Of a stretch of 64,000 nucleotides of DNA, positions 1-9,376 are shown in pieces. A program made the position numbers and the translations under genes. Source of the DNA: an uncultured Methanomicrobiales archaeon (lineage in GTDB: Archaea > Halobacteriota > Methanomicrobia > Methanomicrobiales > Methanospirillaceae); contig CAILCG010000023.1 of the NCBI GenBank assembly GCA_903832665.1, positions 19,898 to 83,897 of the forward strand. The letters run 5' to 3'. Numbering within the stretch: the first letter of the stretch is position 1; the number at the start of each line of letters is the position of its first letter. The notes below the pieces were generated by a model, which did no database searches, was not told the origin of the DNA, and saw only the letters and a list, made by a program, of their open reading frames with translations.

Positions 1-24
1 TCTTTTTTCCCGATTGCTCCCTTT

Positions 25-552
25 ATGGCCGATCAGTGCAGAGCCGGTTCTCCCGTAGCAACCTCCGCAGGCTTTCTTCCGGAGACCGGGGATTCGCCCC
101 GGGTCCTCATCCTGGGCAGTTTTCCTAGTGTAAAATCGCTTGAGCATTGCGAATACTACGGGAACCCGCAGAACCATTTCTGGAAGATCATGGTGGCGCT
201 TTTCGCCATCGATCACCGGCTCCCGTACCGGGACCGCATCGCATCCCTTACCGGGCACCATATCGCACTCTGGGATGTGGTCAGGAGCTGTTCACGAAAA
301 GGGAGTGCGGATGAAGAGATCCGCGAACCGCTCCTGAACGATATCCCCGGGTTCCTCACCGCCCACCCGACCGTACAGCTCATCGTGCTGAACGGGACAG
401 CCGCCGGCCATTACTACCGACGGATAGTGATGCACGTGTCGATAGTACACCGGATCCTCCCGTCCACAAGCCCGGCAAACGCCCGGTATACTCTTGCAGA
501 AAAAACAGAAGCATGGAAGATCGTCAGGGAAACCTGCGAAAACGAAGAGTAA
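25..552 (+). CDS. DNA-deoxyinosine glycosylase (uracil-DNA glycosylase superfamily, family 6)
   Basis: The 175-residue protein matches the hypoxanthine/deoxyinosine DNA glycosylases first described in Methanosarcina. The N-terminal motif LILGSFPS is followed by EYYGNPQNHFW, the signature that binds the flipped base in the Mug/UDG superfamily; LWDVVRSCSRKGS and the C-terminal LPSTSPAN loop are also typical. The expected role is excision of deaminated adenine (hypoxanthine) from DNA as the first step of base excision repair. The ATG at 25 gives a full-length family product; the intergenic upstream is cut by the window edge. It converges on the ABC1 kinase gene. Substrate choice (hypoxanthine rather than uracil) is inferred from family resemblance. 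Confidence 0.85.
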   Translation: MADQCRAGSPVATSAGFLPETGDSPRVLILGSFPSVKSLEHCEYYGNPQNHFWKIMVALFAIDHRLPYRDRIASLTGHHIALWDVVRSCSRKGSADEEIREPLLNDIPGFLTAHPTVQLIVLNGTAAGHYYRRIVMHVSIVHRILPSTSPANARYTLAEKTEAWKIVRETCENEE

Positions 553-575
553 CCGGGATGGTTACGGTTCCACGG

Positions 576-2231
576 TTATCGTTCCATACGGAATTTTAAG
601 AAGATGACGTGGTAAATGGCATAGAAACCAACGAGCACTGCTGCCGTGTACCCCAGGATCGCAAGCCAGGAGACCTCTTTTGGCAGGGTAAAGGAAGAAG
701 ACTGGAGAACCAGCGACGACCCGACGACCAGCGAGGCGACAACCATACCGATCATCAGCTTGTCGCTGGCCTTGTCAAGCGACATCTGGAGTTTCTGGAT
801 ATCGGTGTCCACGATCTCGAGCTTGAACGTCCCCGTAGAAAGACGCCGCAGCATCAGGTTGAGGTTCCGGGGCATGTCCAGCAGGGCATCGACCCCGTCC
901 AGGAGGGACGTGGAGGCCCGCTTGATATAGTTGGCAGAGAGGGTGTTGGTATCGGCGAGTTTCGTCAGGTAGGGAGTGACCTCTTTTCCCAGGTTGAACT
1001 TTGGATCCAGCCGGACGCCGATATCAAGGACCATCATAAAGACCTTGAGGAGCAGCATCAGGTTCAGGGGCACCTTGAGCCGGTAGCGGCGCATAGACTC
1101 GGTGAGTTCCGTGACCACCAGATGGAAGTTCAGCTGCGAGACCGAGTCCCCGCCCCCAAAGTCATGCATCATGATGTAGAGATCGTCGCGCAGGGCCTCC
1201 CGGTCCTCTTCGGCAATGACGATCCCAAAGCCCTCAAGGGACCGGAGCATCATCTCGATATCGTCAGTGACCAGCGCAAAGAGCAGGTTGATAAAATTCT
1301 GTCGTTTCTCGGGCCGGAGGATCCCCACGATCCCAAAGTCCAGAAAGACGATGTCTCCTTCCTTGGTGACAAAGAGGTTTCCCGGGTGCGGATCCCCGTG
1401 GAAGAACCCATCCTCGAAGATCATCTTGAGATAGGCATGGAATCCCCGGACCCCGATCTCGTGCGGATCGAGTCCCAGTTCGGTGATAGCTTCGGGATTG
1501 TCAATCCTGACACCCTCGATAAATTCCATCACCATCATGTGCGGGGAGGTATATTCCCAGTAAATTTTCGGGAACCGTATACCGGGTTCGTCCCGGAAGT
1601 TCCGGGTCATCCGCTCGACATTGCGGGCTTCCCGGGTATAGTCCAGCTCCTTGACAATCTGGTGGGCAAAATCATCCACCATCCCGGAAGGATTATAGAT
1701 CCGGGTCTCGGGAAAGACTGTCTCGATGCGTTCTGCCAGGGATTTGAGGATCGTGACATCGGTCTCGATGATCTCGCCAATGCCCGGGCGCTGGATCTTG
1801 ACGGCAACCAGGGTCCCGTCCTTGAGAACTGCGCGGTGAACCTGCCCGATGGAGGCAGAGGCAACGGGGGTCTCATCGATCTCGGCGAACCAGTCAAAAA
1901 TATCGGGGCAGGTCCCTTCAATCACGGCTCGCACTTCTGAGAACGGGATCGATTTTGCATGGTCCTGCAGTTTCTTGAGCTCTTCGATCAGTTCAGGAGG
2001 CAGCAATTCCGTCCTGGTGCTCATGATCTGCCCGAACTTGACAAAGGTGGGGCCCAGCTCCTCAAGCGTCAGCCGCATCCGCTCGTAGACCGTGGACGAC
2101 TCCGGGGCTTTACCGGAAGAGGGGAGCCGGAACCCGACCCTACCGGGGAACAATTTTTCAAGCCCGATACTGAAGCCGTACTGGCCCAGCACATCCATGA
2201 TCTGCGCATACCGCCTGATACGGGTAACCAT
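576..2231 (-). CDS. ABC1/AarF/UbiB family kinase-like protein
   Basis: A 551-residue member of the UbiB/ABC1 atypical kinases. Visible are the family motif KFGQIMSTR (about residues 66-74), the A-rich loop region ASIGQVHRA, the ATP-binding lysine in VAVKIQRPG, the catalytic HGDPHPGN and the metal-binding FLDFG. Two hydrophobic helices close the C-terminus, so the protein is probably membrane-anchored. Bacterial and mitochondrial relatives support ubiquinone synthesis; methanogens have no ubiquinone, so the archaeal substrate is unknown, perhaps an isoprenoid lipid. It is transcribed alone, divergent from nothing close by and convergent with the glycosylase gene. Confidence 0.9.
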   Translation of the reverse strand: MVTRIRRYAQIMDVLGQYGFSIGLEKLFPGRVGFRLPSSGKAPESSTVYERMRLTLEELGPTFVKFGQIMSTRTELLPPELIEELKKLQDHAKSIPFSEVRAVIEGTCPDIFDWFAEIDETPVASASIGQVHRAVLKDGTLVAVKIQRPGIGEIIETDVTILKSLAERIETVFPETRIYNPSGMVDDFAHQIVKELDYTREARNVERMTRNFRDEPGIRFPKIYWEYTSPHMMVMEFIEGVRIDNPEAITELGLDPHEIGVRGFHAYLKMIFEDGFFHGDPHPGNLFVTKEGDIVFLDFGIVGILRPEKRQNFINLLFALVTDDIEMMLRSLEGFGIVIAEEDREALRDDLYIMMHDFGGGDSVSQLNFHLVVTELTESMRRYRLKVPLNLMLLLKVFMMVLDIGVRLDPKFNLGKEVTPYLTKLADTNTLSANYIKRASTSLLDGVDALLDMPRNLNLMLRRLSTGTFKLEIVDTDIQKLQMSLDKASDKLMIGMVVASLVVGSSLVLQSSSFTLPKEVSWLAILGYTAAVLVGFYAIYHVIFLKFRMER

Positions 2232-2366
2232 GCATATCTATTGGGAGTAGGGATACTTTAAAGGCGTGCTTTTTTTACGCCGTGGGAAATGACAGAGTAA
2301 AAATTATAAAAAACACTCAGCCGGAGACATCCCGAAAAATAGTTGAAAACGGTGGGAGATTCGGCG

Positions 2367-2729
2367 TTATCCGGTGCCGATACTGACGAAGGTATCGTTA
2401 TGGGAGAGCCGGAGATCGAGGGGGGCAACCACAATGGGAGTTTTTGTGCTCTTCCCGGCAACCGGAGTTTTCGAACAGCAGCTGAAACTATCGGATGCGT
2501 TCAGCCAGGATCCCGGGCAGACCTGTCCGGGAACTACGGGAGTTCCTTTGAGTTCGGTGCAGGTTTTCGATCCATCATCCGAAACCGTGACCTGCGGTAC
2601 CGGGACTGGAGTGACTGCTTTTGTCATATACGGTGTGGGCTGAGAAGTTGGCACAGGTTTTGCCACAGGGGCGGAAGTACAGCCCGCTGCCAGGATGCAG
2701 AGGACAAGAATAATGATTGCCGGTTTCAT
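2367..2729 (-). CDS. Small lipoprotein of unknown function
   Basis: About 120 residues. The ATG at 2729 was chosen over the track start because it begins directly with a signal peptide MKPAIIILVLCILAAGC whose lipobox AAGC predicts lipid attachment at the cysteine. The rest is Pro/Thr-rich linker followed by a short region with four cysteines that could form disulfides outside the cell. No family recognised. It follows the larger exported protein gene with a 23-nt gap, so the two are probably cotranscribed and may work together at the cell surface. Confidence 0.65.
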   Translation of the reverse strand: MKPAIIILVLCILAAGCTSAPVAKPVPTSQPTPYMTKAVTPVPVPQVTVSDDGSKTCTELKGTPVVPGQVCPGSWLNASDSFSCCSKTPVAGKSTKTPIVVAPLDLRLSHNDTFVSIGTG

Positions 2730-2752
2730 GAAACAATATGCGCGGGGAGTCA

Positions 2753-3808
2753 TCAGGCTTCACCTCCTATCTGGTCGGAAGCGGTTTCTAAAGAGAGCGA
2801 GGTCGCACGTAAAGTATCCGCCATCCCCTCCGGGAGAATGGAGCTGACCGCGATATCACGGTATGCTGCCGCGAGGTCGCGATAGTCCTTTTTAATGTGG
2901 GTCATCTGGGTTGCTACAAGGCCAGACTGGCCACCATTCAGCGCACCGTGGGCTACCCTTACATCGGTCTTCAGGCTGAAGAGAGCGGGATCGGCAGCCC
3001 CTATGTCAAGGATCTGCTCAACGAGCTGCCGGTTGATCCGTGTCGCCCGGGCCACGACACGGTCAGCCTCGGCAATCCGGAACGAGGTCGTTGTGTCCCC
3101 GGAGACTTCCCCCTGGAGGGCTGCGATGCGACCGGTAATCTCGACGGAGCGATCCCATATCCGGAGGGCCGTTGCATCCATCCGGTCGAAATCTTTTGCA
3201 TCAAGGGAAGCTTTCACATCGGCCCGCAGACTGGTAAAGCGGACAAGATATGGCTGGGTATCGGTTACGGAAAATCCCTGGGCCTGCAGGCTGTCCAGGG
3301 TTTTCTGGGTCTGGTCAACCCAGGCATCAAAATCCGCGAGCTGCCGGGTGCTCCGGGCAGACCAGTAGGCATCCTTTCTCATCGTTATATAGGGATTTGC
3401 GGTAACCGCCTTTCCTGTCTGGGCACGCAGGTCGGCAATCTTTCCCTGGTGGGCGCGGGTCTGGTTTATCGTCTCCCGGTTAAACGCAAGCACGGTTTTT
3501 TGCATTAGGGAGGTCTGGTTGTTCAGTGCTGGCAGGGACGAGGTGGACCCGATGGCTGAACGGGTTTGCGAGAAATTTGTGTGCAGGGATACGAGGGGGC
3601 CGGTATCTGCGCCATAGAGCGTTTCTACATAGGATATCGTAGCAACCATCTCCGCATCGGACACTTCTGCCATCCACGCGAGATAGGCCTGCTGTACCGG
3701 AAGACTGGCCACGGCAGAGGTCCCGGGATCTGCCGCGTGAACCGGTATGCAGGTGAAGATGACGAGCAGGGTCAGGCAGAGTACGACAGGGAATCCTGGC
3801 CGCAACAT
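2753..3808 (-). CDS. Exported alpha-helical protein of unknown function
   Basis: About 351 residues when started at the ATG at 3808, which places a signal peptide (hydrophobic VVLCLTLLVIF then VHA-ADP cleavage region) at the extreme N-terminus; the track start would put 23 residues before it. The mature part is rich in Ala, Gln and Asp with long helix-forming stretches, and contains several N-glycosylation-type sequons (for example NQT). No catalytic motif is visible. Lies directly upstream of the small lipoprotein gene in the same direction. Function unknown. Confidence 0.6.
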   Translation of the reverse strand: MLRPGFPVVLCLTLLVIFTCIPVHAADPGTSAVASLPVQQAYLAWMAEVSDAEMVATISYVETLYGADTGPLVSLHTNFSQTRSAIGSTSSLPALNNQTSLMQKTVLAFNRETINQTRAHQGKIADLRAQTGKAVTANPYITMRKDAYWSARSTRQLADFDAWVDQTQKTLDSLQAQGFSVTDTQPYLVRFTSLRADVKASLDAKDFDRMDATALRIWDRSVEITGRIAALQGEVSGDTTTSFRIAEADRVVARATRINRQLVEQILDIGAADPALFSLKTDVRVAHGALNGGQSGLVATQMTHIKKDYRDLAAAYRDIAVSSILPEGMADTLRATSLSLETASDQIGGEA

Positions 3809-3950
3809 ATGGCATGGTTGCCCCCGACCAGTCAGTGATTGCGGTGCTGCACACATGATACGGTACATTACCTCCATATATCAATAAAAAGATGTGTTAC
3901 GCAGTGCAGGAGCGCCAAAATACTCGGCCCGATTCCTGCCGGACCCACGT

Positions 3951-5198
3951 TCAACCGGATTTGGAGAAGATGACGATCCGGTTGGTGTTGGTGCCGGATG
4001 CCATATTGTCAACACCCCAGATGTTGGAGGTTTTGGTGAAGGTCTGCTGGTTGATGAGCACACATTCGCAGGCAAAACCTGCGGAAATTCCCAGCGGCAC
4101 GACGTGCTCTTCCAGACGGATCGATCGCTTCCGTACCTCCCCGACTTCAAACGCGACATACCCCCCCGGCCGGGTGATGCGGTAGAGCTCGGAAAATACC
4201 GCACCCATCACTTCCGACCATGCCGGGACGGTCCTCGCCATCGTAATCCGGCCCCCGATCTCCCGGTCATTGAGGCCATTAAACCAGCAGCGGAGCCAGT
4301 TGTCATCCTTATACTGGACAATATCGAGGAATGGGGGTGATGTTACCGTGAGTTGCACGGAGTCGTTGGGAATTTCCGGGGTTGCACGGGAGTCCCCGGT
4401 CAGCAGCCGGGCATGTTTGCCGGCATGGTTCAGGTTCCTGAGCTCTTCTGCAGTGATACTGCACAACAGGCTTTTGGTCTTGTTCAGGATGATCCGGTGC
4501 GTATCGCGGTACTCGGGTTCCTGGTTTCTCTTCAGGTTGATCCGCTGCTGGCTCAGTTGCGAGACCGCCTGGTTCGGGGGAAGCGTATAGACCGAGAAGA
4601 AGCCCGGCGAATGCCCGGTCAGGCGGTTGGTTGCCACCATGGCGATCCAGCGATCGATCAGGTCATCCCGGCAGGCCTCCTGTCGGGCCAGCAGGTACTG
4701 TCGCAGGGTAAGGATCTCCTTCTCGGTATCGGGATGGTAGAACATCGAAAGATCAATGTCTGCCGTAGTGCCTTCGGACGGGATTGAGGCCAGCCGTTTT
4801 TCCACGGCCTGGCAATCCGGCGGAAAGAACCGGGGCTCGGTCATGATACGGGAGAGCGGATTGGCATCATTGGCAATCACGTTGCGTCCCAGGAGCGCCG
4901 CTTCTATGACCGTGGTTCCTCTTCCGCTGAAGGGATCGTACACGATATCGCCTTTTTTCGTGAGGAGACTGATGAAAAACCGGGGCAGCTGGGGTTTGAA
5001 GCAGGCCCGGTACGAGATCTCATGAAGGGAAGAAGCCTGGCGCTGGCGGGATGTCCAGAACTCGTTGATATATTTCCGGAGAGACGGCTCCATTGGATCC
5101 AGGGGCTCAGCCAGTGATGCGACTCCGTCTCCACTGGTGAATCCGGCAAGCATTGTGCCAAACCCGGCACCGGCCGGTCCTCTCGTTTCCAATCCCAT
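3951..5198 (-). CDS. DNA (N4-cytosine/N6-adenine) methyltransferase, apparently orphan
   Basis: The 415-residue product carries the AdoMet-binding motif DPFSGRGTT followed by an IANDANPLS segment, and later the catalytic motif TSPPF, the arrangement of amino-methyltransferases that modify exocyclic amines in DNA. The ATG at 5198 is preferred: the longer track ORF begins inside the neighbouring acetyltransferase gene and its first 91 residues look non-coding. No restriction endonuclease or specificity subunit is visible nearby, so it may act as an epigenetic or orphan methylase. Target sequence cannot be read from the protein. An RNA substrate is possible but less likely. Confidence 0.75.
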   Translation of the reverse strand: MGLETRGPAGAGFGTMLAGFTSGDGVASLAEPLDPMEPSLRKYINEFWTSRQRQASSLHEISYRACFKPQLPRFFISLLTKKGDIVYDPFSGRGTTVIEAALLGRNVIANDANPLSRIMTEPRFFPPDCQAVEKRLASIPSEGTTADIDLSMFYHPDTEKEILTLRQYLLARQEACRDDLIDRWIAMVATNRLTGHSPGFFSVYTLPPNQAVSQLSQQRINLKRNQEPEYRDTHRIILNKTKSLLCSITAEELRNLNHAGKHARLLTGDSRATPEIPNDSVQLTVTSPPFLDIVQYKDDNWLRCWFNGLNDREIGGRITMARTVPAWSEVMGAVFSELYRITRPGGYVAFEVGEVRKRSIRLEEHVVPLGISAGFACECVLINQQTFTKTSNIWGVDNMASGTNTNRIVIFSKSG

Positions 5199-5334
5199 CG
5201 TACTGTACAGCTTGTGTGCCCGTGGGTATATCCGCTCTGGTCGAAACGGGACAAAAAGGAGAAGTGAGAAGTCCTTTCCGGAGAGAGAAAAATGTATTGA
5301 AAATGATTTTTTTGTAAAATGAGTTTTCTTTATT

Positions 5335-5883
5335 TTATCCCGTGTGGGCACCTTCTGCATCGAACGCAGGAGGATACCGGACCGTCCCGTGCACACCATC
5401 AAGCGCCCCGGGCACCAGCTCAAGCGCCATGAAGGCCTCGTCAGGGCAGGGAAAAGGAGCGGAGATGCCAAAGGTCCGGGCTTCGGAGAACCCGAACCTG
5501 GGATAATAGCCCGGGTGTCCCACCACGATCACCGCACGGTGCCCGAGATCGCGGCAGGTCCTGAGTCCTTCCTCCATGAGTGCCGCCCCGACACCCTGGC
5601 ACTGGTACGCCGGGTCCACGCCAAGCGGTGCGAGTGCGCGGGCGGGTACACTCCTCTGGCCGGCATCAGCTGATTCTATAGTTATCGGGGGGAAGAGCAC
5701 ATGCCCGATGATACGGTCCTCGTGCACCGCCACAAGGGACAGGTCCGCGGTAAAATCGCCATCATTGCGCAGGGCATTAACCAGCCGGGCTTCCCCGTCC
5801 TGCGCGAATGCATCATTGTGCATGGCGAAAATTTCCCTGATATCGGACGGAATTTCCGTACGAATAAAAAAAGATCCCATCAT
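5335..5883 (-). CDS. GNAT family N-acetyltransferase (YhbS-like)
   Basis: 182 residues with a full GNAT fold. The segment RALAPLGVDPAYQCQGVGAALM holds the V-x-P-x-x-Q-x-x-G-x-G/A motif A that binds acetyl-CoA pyrophosphate, and VVVGHPGYYPRFGF is the C-terminal YhbS-type signature. The start is ATG ATG at 5883/5880. Small-molecule or peptide substrate unknown. It sits upstream of the methyltransferase with a gap of about 136 nt; the two may or may not share a transcript. Confidence 0.85.
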   Translation of the reverse strand: MMGSFFIRTEIPSDIREIFAMHNDAFAQDGEARLVNALRNDGDFTADLSLVAVHEDRIIGHVLFPPITIESADAGQRSVPARALAPLGVDPAYQCQGVGAALMEEGLRTCRDLGHRAVIVVGHPGYYPRFGFSEARTFGISAPFPCPDEAFMALELVPGALDGVHGTVRYPPAFDAEGAHTG

Positions 5884-6015
5884 TTCCTATAGGGGTTTTG
5901 AGGATAAATCATCGCTGGTAGTACCCCTCCGGACCCGGGAGGTCGCATGGTAACGCCCTGTTTTTAATGCCGCAATGGGGCCCGGAAAAAAGAAAAAAAT
6001 AGGATTGCTGCCCCT

Positions 6016-6582
6016 TCAGGTAGGTGATTCCGTGACCTTCTTTACCTGGAATGCAGCGATAATTGCCGCAATTCCGCTCATTACAGCAAATACACCCAAA
6101 ATTAAGGGTATGAGTTCTGCGGTGAAAATTGGGCGGATCAAAATGATGAGACCAAAAATCATGCATACTATACCGAGTACCGCATTGGCGATATCTTTGG
6201 TTTTGAATGCCTGGAACAAGTGAACAGCACCGTAGAACAATGCCCAGAAACCGATGAAGATCGCAAAAAATCCGAGGATAAATGCAGTGCTATACAAAGG
6301 AGACAGAAGAATTACGATTCCAGCAAGAATGTTTACGATGGATAGGAAGATCTTAAGTCCCATGTTGGTTTTATCAGAGGCAAGACTGCCAATGGTAAAG
6401 AGACCGCTAACGAGCCAATAAGCCCCCATGAAGGTGATCAGAATCACTATGGTCATAAGGGGGGTGGCCAGGAACATAATCCCGATGATCAGCGACAGCA
6501 ATCCCCACAGCAGCACCAGCCACCAGGGCAGGAGGCTCGTCCAGTTTATCATTCCGTCAGGTACGTCAGTTGTTTCAGTCAT
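6016..6582 (-). CDS. HdeD-like DUF308 membrane protein
   Basis: 188 residues with about six closely packed hydrophobic helices and the repeated G-x-W-x-x-x-G pattern of the HdeD/DUF308 family (WWLVLLWGLLSLIIGI, later IFIGFWALFYG and FGLIILIRP). HdeD is linked to acid resistance in enteric bacteria; the role in archaea is unknown. The ATG at 6582 was selected because a GGAG ribosome-binding motif lies six bases upstream; the 61 extra residues of the track ORF look like untranslated sequence. Its 5' end faces the UbiA gene, so the two are divergent. Confidence 0.8.
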   Translation of the reverse strand: MTETTDVPDGMINWTSLLPWWLVLLWGLLSLIIGIMFLATPLMTIVILITFMGAYWLVSGLFTIGSLASDKTNMGLKIFLSIVNILAGIVILLSPLYSTAFILGFFAIFIGFWALFYGAVHLFQAFKTKDIANAVLGIVCMIFGLIILIRPIFTAELIPLILGVFAVMSGIAAIIAAFQVKKVTESPT

Positions 6583-6755
6583 GATAATCTCCATGTTCAG
6601 ATTGGCCTTGAACTTTTTATACTGTGTGTAATATTTCCTAACGGTATCGCTCAGTATCCGGGCAGAAGGTGGAAAGAGGAAAGAAGGGCCGGGTACCGAT
6701 GGTTTCCCCATTGAATCGCAGCGTGTATTAGACATCCCTGCCAATAGTGTAAGGG

Positions 6756-7651
6756 ATGAATGCAACCCTCCGGGCCTATATCGATCTCACCCGGCTCCAG
6801 TTCTCGTTTGCCTGGCCCCTGCTCTTCTCCTCAGGGTACCTGCTCGCTACGGTTACCTACGGGGGATTTTCCTGGTTCGATCTCCTGCGGGTGGCCCTGA
6901 TAGGGTTTTTCGGGTTCGAGGCCGGGCTCGTGCTGAATGATTACATTGATCGTGTGTTTGACAGGAAGGATGTAGAATCCGATAAACTGACAAAATACTG
7001 GCGGATCTTTGGCACACGCCCGATCCCTGCCGGCTTCGTATCGCCCCGGGGGCTGTTGCAATATTTCTCGTATTTGCCGCTATTGCCGCATGCCTGATCC
7101 TTACCCTCCCCGCTCCGCATTCGGTCTATGTGCTGGTCCTGATGCTCTACTGCTTTGCGATCGAGATCCTCTACCAGGAAGAGAAACAGGAGCAGAAGTT
7201 TCCCTTCGCGCAACTCATCGGCAGGACCGATTTTGCCCTGTTCCCGGTGGCAGGGTATCTCTGCGTGGGGGGGCCGGACCTTACCGCACTCCTGTTCTTT
7301 GTCTTCTTCTACCCGTTTGCCCTTGCACATCTCGGGGCAAATGACTTAATCGATATCGTCAACGACCGGGTGAGAGGGATGAGCACGATCCCGACGCTCT
7401 TCAGCCTGAACGGAACCGCGTACTGGATCGCGGGGTTCACGGCAATCCATATCGTGACGGCCCTCTTATTCATGACGAGGCTTGGCTGGATCTCCCGAAT
7501 GGGGATCTGTGCAGGGCTCGTCCTGCTGCTATATGCGAATGCCAGGATCCTCAAAGACCGTTCTCCCGATACCGCCCTTAAGGTGCTGCCGTGCTTCCAT
7601 GTCGCGATGGTGCTGTACGCGGTGGGGATTGCAGCGGGGGCGTTGGTGTAA
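6756..7651 (+). pseudogene. UbiA family prenyltransferase, interrupted by a 1-base deletion
   Basis: Two ORFs (6756-7097 and 7130-7651) are parts of one membrane prenyltransferase. The first carries the first Asp-rich motif NDYIDRVFDRK, the second the second one NDLIDIVNDRVRG; both bind Mg-diphosphate in UbiA enzymes. Reading the second frame upstream gives continuous membrane helix sequence back to the five-G run at 7048-7052, where one missing G explains the shift; restoring it gives 298 residues, a normal UbiA length. The substrate is not clear; archaeal UbiA enzymes include digeranylgeranylglyceryl phosphate synthase and menaquinone-like enzymes. Either a sequence error or a recent frameshift mutation. 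Confidence 0.8.
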
Positions 7652-7734
7652 AGAAAGCAGAACAATATTTCCTTGTTGCATTCACGAGATAATACTTTTT
7701 TCCAGGCAGTAAAGGATTTTTCATTCAGCCCCCC

Positions 7735-7767
7735 TTGTGCCACCAGCCCCAAAGGGGCGGGGCACAA
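7735..7767. terminator. Two-tier hairpin downstream of the UbiA gene
   Basis: TTGTGCC and GGCACAA pair around an inner perfect hairpin GCCCC-AAA-GGGGC. It lies about 85 bases after the UbiA stop, at the boundary to AT-rich DNA. It could be a terminator or the trace of an inserted element; no T-run follows immediately. Confidence 0.35.
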
Positions 7768-7886
7768 TGCAATAGAATTAGAACATATTCGGCAGTTCTA
7801 TCCCAATACGCGGTGGATAGAGCGGGGATTTGACAAGGGACTTCACGAAAATATAATTCATCTTAACATTTGCACAATGCTATAAT

Positions 7887-7909
7887 AATCATATGACGAC
7901 CATATGATT
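7887..7909. promoter_or_regulatory. Perfect palindrome, candidate operator
   Basis: AATCATATG and CATATGATT form a perfect 9-bp inverted repeat with a 5-base spacer, ending ten bases before the ATG of the gene at 7920. A TATA-like stretch (TATAATAA) overlaps its left edge. The position suits a repressor site over the core promoter or transcript start; no regulator gene is adjacent. Confidence 0.5.
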
Positions 7910-7919
7910 GTGATATCCA

Positions 7920-8603
7920 ATGTCAGATATTAGCGATACTATCAAAGGATTTTATTCTGATTTCATCCTTCGAGATCTGCTTTCATTTGTTACTCCAGGA
8001 GCAATAGTAGTTTTTTCACTCGTTTTTGCGCTGTGGGAATCTTGGGAAAAAATAATCTATACATTGTGCTTAATTCCGTGGCCTGTTTGGATCTTAATTT
8101 TCGGATTTTTTTACCTAACAGGATTAACATTGCAAATAATTGGAGAATCGATTTGTTGTTTCAAATTCCCCCCAAAAAAATATCAGAATATCTATCGTGA
8201 TATTAACAAAAAAATTAATGAAGACGATAACGGCAATTCAATTCCTGTTGATAAGGAAAAACAATATACAAAAGATTTCGATTTTAAGGAGGAATTTCAA
8301 AATTCAAAATACTATGCCGAATTTCGATTGCCCTTTATCAAAAAAACAGAAAATAATTCGACAGAAAGAAAAATACACGAACGTTTTGTAGTAATCATGC
8401 AGGCAAGTGGGAATTCGGCAATCGCATTTCTATTGGCATCCATAATTGGACTTATCTGCGCCATAAATTCAGGTTTACATTCAATTCCATGGATTATTTA
8501 CACGATTATCTGTTTTGCGGTATTCCTTTTACTTCGAAAAAATTTTAAAATCCATCGACAACGTTTGTTAGAGTGGGAACTTGAAAATCAGATTCCTAAA
8601 TAA
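7920..8603 (+). CDS. AT-rich membrane protein of unknown function
   Basis: 227 residues: an N-terminal soluble piece, two hydrophobic helices (about residues 25-43 and 55-75), a charged cytoplasmic-looking segment rich in Lys, Asn and Glu, then two further helices (about 160-178 and 185-200) and a basic tail. Base composition is much more AT-rich than both flanks, which suggests transfer. No family recognised. A perfect palindrome sits just upstream. It stands alone, convergent with the metalloprotease gene. Confidence 0.65.
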   Translation: MSDISDTIKGFYSDFILRDLLSFVTPGAIVVFSLVFALWESWEKIIYTLCLIPWPVWILIFGFFYLTGLTLQIIGESICCFKFPPKKYQNIYRDINKKINEDDNGNSIPVDKEKQYTKDFDFKEEFQNSKYYAEFRLPFIKKTENNSTERKIHERFVVIMQASGNSAIAFLLASIIGLICAINSGLHSIPWIIYTIICFAVFLLLRKNFKIHRQRLLEWELENQIPK

Positions 8604-8634
8604 TTTCTAAACTTATTTTATCCAAAAATTCGGT

Positions 8635-9306
8635 TCATATCCTCAGCAACCGCTCATTCTCCCGCAACCACTCCCGCCGCCGCTCATAATCGGGCATGAT
8701 CTCTTTTACCTTTGCCCAGAACTTTTTCGAATGATCGTGCTGCTTAAGATGCACGAGTTCATGGACGATCACATAGTCCACAATCTCCAGCGGGGCCTGG
8801 ATCAGACGCCAGCTGAAGTTGATCCCCCCGTCACTGCTGCAGGACCCCCATCGCTGGCGGGCATCCGTGATGCGGATCGATTTCGGGGTATACCCGGTGG
8901 TCATCGAGAACCACATGCACCGGGCGTGGATCTCCCGCTGGGCCTCCAGCATGTACCAGCATTTCACCCGGTGCCGGATATCGGGGAGCAGGGTGCGGCA
9001 GACACAGAGCCGGTCCGTGCGTTCAATGGGGTTGTTACCGCTCTCCACGATATGCAGCGGGTACATACGCCCGAAATAAAAGAATGGTTCCCCCTCCTCG
9101 TACTCATGTACCGTGGCGGGCGGGCGCTGCCGTATCTCCCCGATCTTCTTCCGGATCCAGCCGTTCTTCTCCTTCACGAATTTTTCGATAAGAGCAACCG
9201 GTGCCTTGAGCGGGGCCCGCACGATCAGGTGCCCATCCGGTGTGATGACCAGCGCGATGCTCCGGCGGCGCGAGCGGATAATCTGTTCAACAGGGATCTC
9301 GTCCAT
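8635..9306 (-). CDS. YgjP-type zinc metallopeptidase (DUF45/WLM clan)
   Basis: 223 residues ending in the family's metalloprotease core: RWGSCSSDG, then the zinc-binding HELVHLKQHDHSKKFW, where HExxH-type spacing (HELVH) and the downstream His supply ligands. The N-terminal part (IRSRRRSIALVITPDG) is the usual beta-rich YgjP domain. Homologs are often linked to restriction or stress loci, but the function is not established. It is convergent with the AT-rich gene at 7920. Start ATG at 9306. Confidence 0.85.
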   Translation of the reverse strand: MDEIPVEQIIRSRRRSIALVITPDGHLIVRAPLKAPVALIEKFVKEKNGWIRKKIGEIRQRPPATVHEYEEGEPFFYFGRMYPLHIVESGNNPIERTDRLCVCRTLLPDIRHRVKCWYMLEAQREIHARCMWFSMTTGYTPKSIRITDARQRWGSCSSDGGINFSWRLIQAPLEIVDYVIVHELVHLKQHDHSKKFWAKVKEIMPDYERRREWLRENERLLRI

Positions 9307-9376
9307 GGCAGAATCAGTGATACCAGTACTATGAACCGGGATCTAAAAAATAGGTGCAGGATCTGACATCAGCAGA

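Noticed and set aside
609-1940. 443-residue plus-strand ORF
   Set aside because: It is entirely antisense to the ABC1 kinase gene, which has all kinase motifs; long antisense ORFs are common in GC-rich DNA. The same holds for 53369-54334 (antisense to MATE) and 57074-58108 (antisense to the DHH gene).
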